In this document: positions 6,607 to 10,324 of the stretch, piece by piece
How positions within the stretch are numbered: position 1 is the stretch's first letter
Layout: each line of letters begins with the position of its first letter
Source of the DNA: Alphaproteobacteria bacterium
GTDB lineage: Bacteria > Pseudomonadota > Alphaproteobacteria > Rs-D84
Assembly (NCBI GenBank): GCA_017383325.1
Contig: JAFNYG010000097.1
Span: forward strand, 1-10,324
Direction of reading: 5' to 3'
DNA length: 10,324 bases
Position numbers and translations under genes: made by a program
The notes under the pieces: model-generated
What the model was told of the DNA's origin: nothing
Database searches by the model: none
The model's input: only the letters and a program-made list of their open reading frames with translations

Positions 6607-7223
6607 AACAATTCTGCGACATCGCAGATGCGTCCCAGCTGTTCTGGTGCACCGGCGGTAATTTTATCGCCATTTAAACTGTATTGCGTTTTGGTTGCCA
6701 TGGTTGGTGTCGGCCAGCTTTCTTCGAATGGACGGGAAATAATCGTTGCACCAAATGTCGGTTTAAAGTGAAACTGAATCAGACGCAATGCACATTCTGC
6801 ACCGTGTGTTGTCCTGAATCCATCTGGTGTAATATCGCGCATTTTACCATCAATATTTAATTCAATTTTATATTCATGATAATCGTGCGCAGTGCCGGTT
6901 GCAACGTGTGTGCGTGTAATTAAATCAGCGACACCGTCGTGATTTATATCGCGACGAAATTTTTCGACACTTTCGATACCTGTACCAAACTCGTCCAATT
7001 CGCCCTGGGTTGTTTCATCAGGCATACCCAGACCATCTGAAAAATCAATATATTTTTCACCCGCAACAGGTTCTGTGTCAATCACAACAGGTCCAGATAC
7101 CGTGGTTTCTGGGGCAGACTGTGTTGTATCCTGGGTCGGCATCACAAATATCAACACGGCGCCCACAATCAGAATTAATACAATCAGCAACACAATTAAA
7201 ATTTTATCGCCTGCGCTTCGCAT
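6603..7223 (-). CDS. Single-helix membrane protein with a calcium-loop-like motif, unknown function
   Basis: A 206-residue protein I do not recognise. Residues 7-28 are a very hydrophobic helix rich in Ile, Leu and Val after a short basic N-terminus, so residues 30-206 are probably periplasmic. A Thr/Pro/Glu-rich linker spans about 31-55. Residues 92-100 read D-I-N-H-D-G-V-A-D, a D-x-N-x-D-G-x-x-D loop as in EF-hands, dockerins and FG-GAP/VCBS-type repeats, followed by a beta-rich region with two cysteines (144, 200) that could form a disulfide. AAAGGA lies six bases before the ATG. It is the last gene of a three-gene operon, 16 bases after its upstream neighbour, and its stop shares CTAG with the stop of the convergent radC. 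Confidence 0.75.
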   Translation of the reverse strand: MRSAGDKILIVLLIVLILIVGAVLIFVMPTQDTTQSAPETTVSGPVVIDTEPVAGEKYIDFSDGLGMPDETTQGELDEFGTGIESVEKFRRDINHDGVADLITRTHVATGTAHDYHEYKIELNIDGKMRDITPDGFRTTHGAECALRLIQFHFKPTFGATIISRPFEESWPTPTMATKTQYSLNGDKITAGAPEQLGRICDVAELF

Positions 7224-7239
7224 TGTTCATCCTTTTGGG

Positions 7240-8220
7240 TTATATCTGTGTTACTTTACCTGGGCGCCAACCTTCGACCTGCCTGATAGCGTTGGCAACA
7301 CGTGTTAATTCTTCGGCACTCAGCTCTGATATCTTACGGCTGATTGACAGCCCTGTCAAGCGGGCAACTTGACGTTGGTATCCGGCTGTATTATTTTCAG
7401 ACGGTGGGGCCCAACGGCTGATTGCGCCTGCAACAGTCAGGTTTTTATAACTGTTGGTTAATAATAATTTTTTTATTGCCAGCATACCGGTTTGTTCATC
7501 TGGAAATACCGCAAATCCGCCCGCCGAACCAATCCCACCGATCGAACGCGAAAATTTCCCAGGGCGAATATTCCCAGGATTATTATTTCGCCACGCGCGT
7601 GTACCACCGGAACGTTTATACCTCTTGCCATCGGGGCCAACCACAATCACATCATAACCAGATGCCGTTGCACTGTGATATCTGCTTGTGGACGATGGGG
7701 AATCAGTGATTTGTGTCAATGTTTCCGTTTCTAGTCCTATATCTATGTCGCCAAGTTCGCTGGGTGCAATCGATTCTTCTTCTGAATATATCACGCCGGA
7801 ATCGAATATATCAAAGACTTCATATAAATCATCCTGGGACTTTAGCTGGGCATCACGTGCATCCAACAATTTATTCATTTCCGATATTGGTACGGAAATG
7901 GTACGACAACCATGCGCAAATAAATCATCACCATAGATAAAATTCATTATTGGCTTTGCCATTGACAGCACACCAAATATGATAATTAGATTGCGCATGT
8001 TTGTAAAAAAATCATTCTTTGCGCCACGTATCATCGATATTGCCCAGCCCGTTAACATCGCACCAGTCAAAAACATAATAAACCACCAGGCATAGTCTAT
8101 AAATGTTTCAAAGCTGCGCAGGATACACGATGGATCTTCCATGTACACAAAATCGGGATCTACGCGAACGTTGTAGAACCCGGAATTTGTTAGCAATCGA
8201 ATAATCGTATCTGAATTCAT
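7240..8220 (-). CDS. Two-helix membrane protein with a C-terminal NNNPGN/WAPP domain (P5/lysozyme-like), function uncertain
   Basis: A 326-residue protein in three parts. Residues 1-40 are soluble; 43-63 and 77-97 are two membrane helices joined by a basic, probably cytoplasmic loop, a hairpin layout also seen in VirB2/TrbC-type proteins. Cys32 and Cys105 flank the pair on the same side. Residues 110-205 are a polar, Ser/Thr/Glu-rich linker. Residues 207-326 are a compact domain with GTRAWRNNNPGNIRPG (206-221), GGFAVFP (234-240) and ISRWAPPSENNT (267-278). From memory, this NNNPGN...FAVF...WAPP-x-ENNT pattern occurs in phage and plasmid proteins labelled 'structural protein P5' and is suspected to be lysozyme-like; I cannot verify that. 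It is the middle gene of the operon, starting 10 bases after the acidic-protein stop, without a clear ribosome binding site, so translation may be coupled. Confidence 0.75.
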   Translation of the reverse strand: MNSDTIIRLLTNSGFYNVRVDPDFVYMEDPSCILRSFETFIDYAWWFIMFLTGAMLTGWAISMIRGAKNDFFTNMRNLIIIFGVLSMAKPIMNFIYGDDLFAHGCRTISVPISEMNKLLDARDAQLKSQDDLYEVFDIFDSGVIYSEEESIAPSELGDIDIGLETETLTQITDSPSSTSRYHSATASGYDVIVVGPDGKRYKRSGGTRAWRNNNPGNIRPGKFSRSIGGIGSAGGFAVFPDEQTGMLAIKKLLLTNSYKNLTVAGAISRWAPPSENNTAGYQRQVARLTGLSISRKISELSAEELTRVANAIRQVEGWRPGKVTQI

Positions 8221-8230
8221 AATATTTTAT

Positions 8231-9292
8231 TTATGCGCCCTGCTTTTTTGACGCAGCAGGTGTGAAGAAGCCAGGAATAGCATATTCTTCGTCATTGGCA
8301 GCAACACCAGCCCAACCAAACAAGTCACCCATTAAACCAGTATCTTCGCGTTTCATTTTTTTAAACGGCAAAATGTTTTTTAGTTTACCAATTTTGCCCT
8401 GGGTCCCAGAACGATTCCCCGTGGGAATTTTATCCTGGGTATCAACAAATTCAGTTGCCAATTTTGCCAACGTTGCATCTGTATCATCCGTGTCTAAGAT
8501 GTCAATACTGTCTGTGGACATAACATCTGAATCTGGGATTTGAACGTCTTCACGCAGCGGTGTCATACTTTCCAATAATTGTTCCAATGTTTTTTCAGGG
8601 GATACGACGGGTGCATCTTCTGTTATCATGTCGCCAATTGTAACACTGTTAACACTTTCATCTGCATTATCAACGGTTTCAGACAAATCGGTATCGATAC
8701 AAACGTCTGATATTACCGCCGTAGCGTCAATCGTATCAATCGCGGATGCGGATTCTTCTGCCACTGGTAATATGTCTGTGTTGTCTGCGACAACCTCTGA
8801 CATAGATTCAACTACTGTGTCCGTTGTTTCCGAATCATTTGATTGGTTGGCGGATAAAATCGATAGAATTGGGATTACCTTTTCAGGTTCTGTTTCAACA
8901 GCGACCGCAATTTCAGGTTCTGCGGCATCAGCATCCGTGTCAGCTGGCTGCGCGCATTGTTCTGAGATTACAGATATTTCTGGTTCTTGGACCGGTTCGA
9001 CAATATCGTCATACACATCAACCGCAGATACAACAGGCATAACATCATTGATTTCTGGTTCATCATTGTGATTTTCTGGGCACACAGATTCGGCGGGGAT
9101 ATTTTCTGGTACAGTTGCAACAGACGGCGCAAATTCAGCCCCAGCCAATGCGCAGTCGCGATCCACGGGAACCCCGAACAAAACCGTATCATTGTCCAGG
9201 CCCAACGCGCCACGCACTGCATCAAATGCAGCACGAATTTCGTCCATTTCAAACACTTCGTTACCAGAAATATAGATTATTTTAGTCTTCAT
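8231..9292 (-). CDS. Acidic, largely disordered protein with conserved-looking ends, unknown function
   Basis: A 353-residue protein I do not recognise. Residues 1-45 (beginning MKTKIIYISG) look folded, with a beta strand and an amphipathic helix. Residues about 50-285 are dominated by Asp, Glu, Ser, Thr, Val and Ala, with very few basic residues, as in an intrinsically disordered acidic linker; one ordered helix may be TLEQLLESM (235-243). The tail from about 295 changes to basic (KIGKLKNILPFKKMKR), then GLMGDLFGWAGVAANDEEY and a short hydrophobic stretch, and may be a docking segment. No signal peptide or membrane helix is seen. The start at 9292 is chosen over one at 9349 because GTGGGGG stands eight bases upstream and because 9349 lies upstream of the predicted promoter. 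It is the first gene of the three-gene operon. Confidence 0.75.
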   Translation of the reverse strand: MKTKIIYISGNEVFEMDEIRAAFDAVRGALGLDNDTVLFGVPVDRDCALAGAEFAPSVATVPENIPAESVCPENHNDEPEINDVMPVVSAVDVYDDIVEPVQEPEISVISEQCAQPADTDADAAEPEIAVAVETEPEKVIPILSILSANQSNDSETTDTVVESMSEVVADNTDILPVAEESASAIDTIDATAVISDVCIDTDLSETVDNADESVNSVTIGDMITEDAPVVSPEKTLEQLLESMTPLREDVQIPDSDVMSTDSIDILDTDDTDATLAKLATEFVDTQDKIPTGNRSGTQGKIGKLKNILPFKKMKREDTGLMGDLFGWAGVAANDEEYAIPGFFTPAASKKQGA

Positions 9293-9320
9293 AAATTTAT
9301 CCCCCACAATATATGAGCGC

Positions 9321-9329
9321 ATTATATCA
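9321..9329 (-). promoter_or_regulatory. Extended -10 promoter of the three-gene membrane operon
   Basis: On the minus strand TGA-TATAAT (9329-9321) is a perfect -10 hexamer with the TG extension. No good -35 box stands 16-18 bases upstream, which extended -10 promoters tolerate. Transcription would start near 9314, about 22 bases before the ATG at 9292. Confidence 0.5.
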
Positions 9330-9339
9330 CATTTTAGGG

Positions 9340-9368
9340 TTGAACGCATATAAAAAATGTCTTAAACT
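9340..9368 (+). promoter_or_regulatory. Promoter of the coiled-coil gene and zapA, possibly leaderless
   Basis: TTGAAC (9340-9345), a 17-base spacer, then TAAACT (9363-9368). Transcription would begin six or seven bases later, at or one base before the ATG at 9375, giving a leaderless message. This fits the lack of any ribosome binding site before 9375. A TATAAA at 9349-9354 is an alternative -10 but has no good -35 partner. Confidence 0.4.
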
Positions 9369-9374
9369 GACAAT

Positions 9375-9587
9375 ATGGCAGATTTAAAACAACAAATTTT
9401 TCAAGAATTGTCCAACCTGGAAGAAGCCGCAGCCAGACTGCGTGGCACTGCGATTCATGCAGGCAAACAAACTGATTTGGAGGTGGCGATACTGACCGAA
9501 CAGGTCCGAACACTGCGTGACAGAAATGCACGCGCCGCGGACATGATTGATAAATCTGTATCTATATTAAAGAAGTTGAAGAAATGA
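9375..9587 (+). CDS. Small coiled-coil protein encoded upstream of zapA (DUF4164-like)
   Basis: A 70-residue, entirely helical protein: hydrophobic residues recur every three to four positions across positions 5-67, with many Glu, Gln, Lys and Arg between and no membrane segment. Short coiled-coil proteins of this kind, some assigned to DUF4164, are encoded directly before zapA in many alphaproteobacteria. They may act with ZapA at the division ring in the way ZapB does in E. coli, but that is inference from position. The frame cannot extend upstream, because the preceding ATG at 9356 runs into a stop. No Shine-Dalgarno sequence is seen. Its stop overlaps the zapA start in ATGA. Confidence 0.8.
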   Translation: MADLKQQIFQELSNLEEAAARLRGTAIHAGKQTDLEVAILTEQVRTLRDRNARAADMIDKSVSILKKLKK

Positions 9588-9862
9588 GTGTTGTTTCAAT
9601 ACCAATCGTAAATAAAAACTATCCAATGGGCTGTGAAGACGGTCAAGAGGCGCGCCTGGTTGAATTGGGGCGGATGGTCGATGCACGCGCACGTCAGATA
9701 TTGGACAAAATCGGCCCACTGCCTGAAAATTCACTGTTGGCAACACTGTGTATTGTGTTGGCGGACGAAGTGAACAATCGCCCAACACCGGCGGCAAGCG
9801 ATGCCGACCTGAAAGAAATTCTGGCCCGGATACGCGAGATTAAACATAAACTGGCACAATAG
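9584..9862 (+). CDS. zapA: Cell division protein ZapA
   Basis: A 92-residue cytosolic protein that bundles FtsZ filaments and stabilises the division ring. The N-terminal half matches the ZapA pattern: a beta strand (VSIPIVNKNYPMGC), then EDGQEARLVELGRMVD (18-33), corresponding to the conserved acidic, E-A-R-L-x-x-L segment, then a helix ending in LLATLCIVLADEV. The C-terminal third is the usual dimerising coiled coil, ending in a basic tail. The length is typical. ATGA overlap with the upstream coiled-coil gene means coupled translation, and a strong terminator follows two bases after the stop. In many alphaproteobacteria the 6S RNA gene comes next; none was seen here. Confidence 0.88.
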   Translation: MSVVSIPIVNKNYPMGCEDGQEARLVELGRMVDARARQILDKIGPLPENSLLATLCIVLADEVNNRPTPAASDADLKEILARIREIKHKLAQ

Positions 9863-9863
9863 C

Positions 9864-9889
9864 ATCCCCCAATCGGGGGATTTTTATTT
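9864..9889 (+). terminator. Rho-independent terminator after zapA
   Basis: A perfect 7-bp stem, ATCCCCC-AATC-GGGGGAT (9864-9881), followed by a T-rich run (TTTTATTT). It starts two bases after the zapA stop and works only for plus-strand transcripts, since there is no T run on the other side. Confidence 0.9.
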
Positions 9890-9938
9890 ATTCCTGCGGG
9901 GGGGCATGATGATTTGGATAATTTATTATAAAGCATAA

Positions 9939-9970
9939 CCTGGGTCCCGCGGTCAAGCCGCGGGATGACA
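9939..9970. repeat. Intergenic palindromic repeat of the alphaproteobacterial GTCATCCCGCGG type
   Basis: CCTGGG, then T-CCCGCGG-TCAAG-CCGCGGG-A (9945-9965), then TGACA: an 8-bp GC-rich hairpin around a TCAAG loop, bracketed by CCTGG and TGACA ends. I recall very similar 30-base palindromes scattered between genes of Rickettsia and other alphaproteobacteria, often mistranslated as 'PRLDRGTQ'. A second, decayed unit may follow: ATGACAG recurs at 9965-9971 and 9993-9999, and TTCCTGCG occurs at 9891 and 9982. Only one clear copy lies in the window, so its repetitive nature is inferred. Confidence 0.6.
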
Positions 9971-10009
9971 GTAATTTTTTGTTCCTGCGTAGATGACAGG
10001 GGGGAATTC

Positions 10010-10324
10010 CTACTGCAACCCATCCAGGTCTGTGACTTTGCATTGATAGGGACAAGTGGGAGTAGAGGTGCCGCTGAATGTTATCCATTCACCCGAATAT
10101 ATAGAGCGACATTCAGTTTCCGATGCTACCTGACACTCCTCTGTTTTGGAATTAATTGTACAATAAATCTCGTTTGGTAATATAGTTAATACTCCTGTTG
10201 GGACATTTTTACAGGCAGTTTCCCACTGCGTCTGATATTCATCGGTATACACGCATGTACCATTGGCGTTCGGGGCCTTGTTCGTATCTTTACAATCGCA
10301 TGTACCGTTATTCCATGTGCCACC
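10010..10324 (-). CDS. 3' end of a cysteine-rich, probably exported protein, cut by the window edge
   Basis: The minus-strand frame is open from the right edge to a TAG at 10012-10010, giving 104 visible residues. A GTG at 10252 is an internal codon, not a start, because the frame continues through it to the edge. The visible part is rich in Cys, Asn, Thr and Gly, with W-x-N-G-T-C and NGTC motifs near the edge and further Cys pairs spaced 3 to 17 residues apart, ending CPYQCKVTDLDGLQ. This points to a disulfide-bonded extracytoplasmic protein. The family is not recognised. It shares the cysteine-rich, small-module style of the protein at 2342-3583 but not its [WY]-[EQ]-C signature, so homology is not claimed. 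The palindromic repeat lies just past its 3' end. Confidence 0.7.
   Translation of the reverse strand, partial: GGTWNNGTCDCKDTNKAPNANGTCVYTDEYQTQWETACKNVPTGVLTILPNEIYCTINSKTEECQVASETECRSIYSGEWITFSGTSTPTCPYQCKVTDLDGLQ

Noticed and set aside
6613..6628. TCTGCGA-CA-TCGCAGA inverted repeat as a terminator for radC
   Set aside because: It has an impractically small loop, lies within the coding end of the opposing gene, and is not followed by a T run on either strand.
8396..8431. CCTGGGTCCCAG and nearby short inverted repeats as another copy of the intergenic palindrome
   Set aside because: Only CCTGGGTCCC matches; the hairpin core is absent and the stretch is coding sequence in frame.
8628..9071. 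147-residue plus-strand open frame rich in Ser and Thr
   Set aside because: It is the reverse complement of the acidic linker in the real minus-strand gene; its low-complexity composition and lack of a ribosome binding site mark it as a shadow.
9293..9349. Upstream start at 9349 for the acidic protein
   Set aside because: The extra 19 codons would span the predicted promoter and transcription start, whereas the ATG at 9292 has a G-rich ribosome binding site in the right place.
9863..10009. 6S RNA gene after zapA
   Set aside because: The stretch is about 147 bases and is taken up by a terminator and the palindromic repeat; no long hairpin with a central bubble was seen.
9694..10023. Minus-strand frame containing 'PRLDRGTQ'
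   Set aside because: It runs antisense to zapA and through the terminator, and the peptide is the usual mistranslation of the palindromic repeat.
1..10324. CRISPR array, insertion sequence, integrase, tRNA or rRNA
   Set aside because: No regularly spaced direct repeats, transposase or integrase frames, terminal inverted repeats or conserved RNA gene motifs were seen.

Overview
The window looks like the chromosome of an alphaproteobacterium, probably an uncultured, perhaps host- or gut-associated lineage of moderate-to-low GC. The support is a short coiled-coil gene overlapping zapA, an lptE-holA pair, a map-radC pair, and a GTCATCCCGCGG-type intergenic palindrome that I recall from alphaproteobacterial genomes. 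The lineage is an inference; no rRNA or tRNA gene is present to fix it.

Layout, left to right. (1) 1-50, minus: the first 16 codons of a gene that runs off the left edge, preceded by a long leader (51 to about 257) with its own strong minus-strand promoter. (2) 303-2311, minus: a two-gene operon with promoter and terminator, encoding a MotA/TolQ/ExbB-type proton channel and a MotB-like protein with one membrane helix, a long coiled coil and an OmpA-type peptidoglycan-binding domain. (3) 2342-3583, minus: a membrane-anchored, cysteine-rich protein with tandem modules of about 24 residues, of unknown function. (4) 3590-6606, plus: a compact housekeeping operon lptE-holA-map-radC, whose promoter overlaps that of the divergent cysteine-rich gene. 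(5) 6603-9292, minus: a three-gene operon of unrecognised envelope proteins: an acidic, mostly disordered protein; a two-helix membrane protein with a C-terminal NNNPGN/WAPP domain; and a single-helix protein with a calcium-loop-like motif. It converges on radC, and the two stop codons share a CTAG. (6) 9340-9889, plus: a coiled-coil gene and zapA with their own promoter and a clear terminator. (7) 9939-10010: an intergenic palindromic repeat. (8) 10010-10324, minus: the 3' end of a second cysteine-rich gene that runs off the right edge.

The housekeeping genes are ordinary. The less-known material is the set of envelope genes interleaved with them. The three-gene operon at 6603-9292 and the cysteine-module protein at 2342-3583 are the best candidates for something undescribed. 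I found no CRISPR array, insertion sequence, integrase, tRNA or rRNA, and no stretch over 300 bases without a gene.
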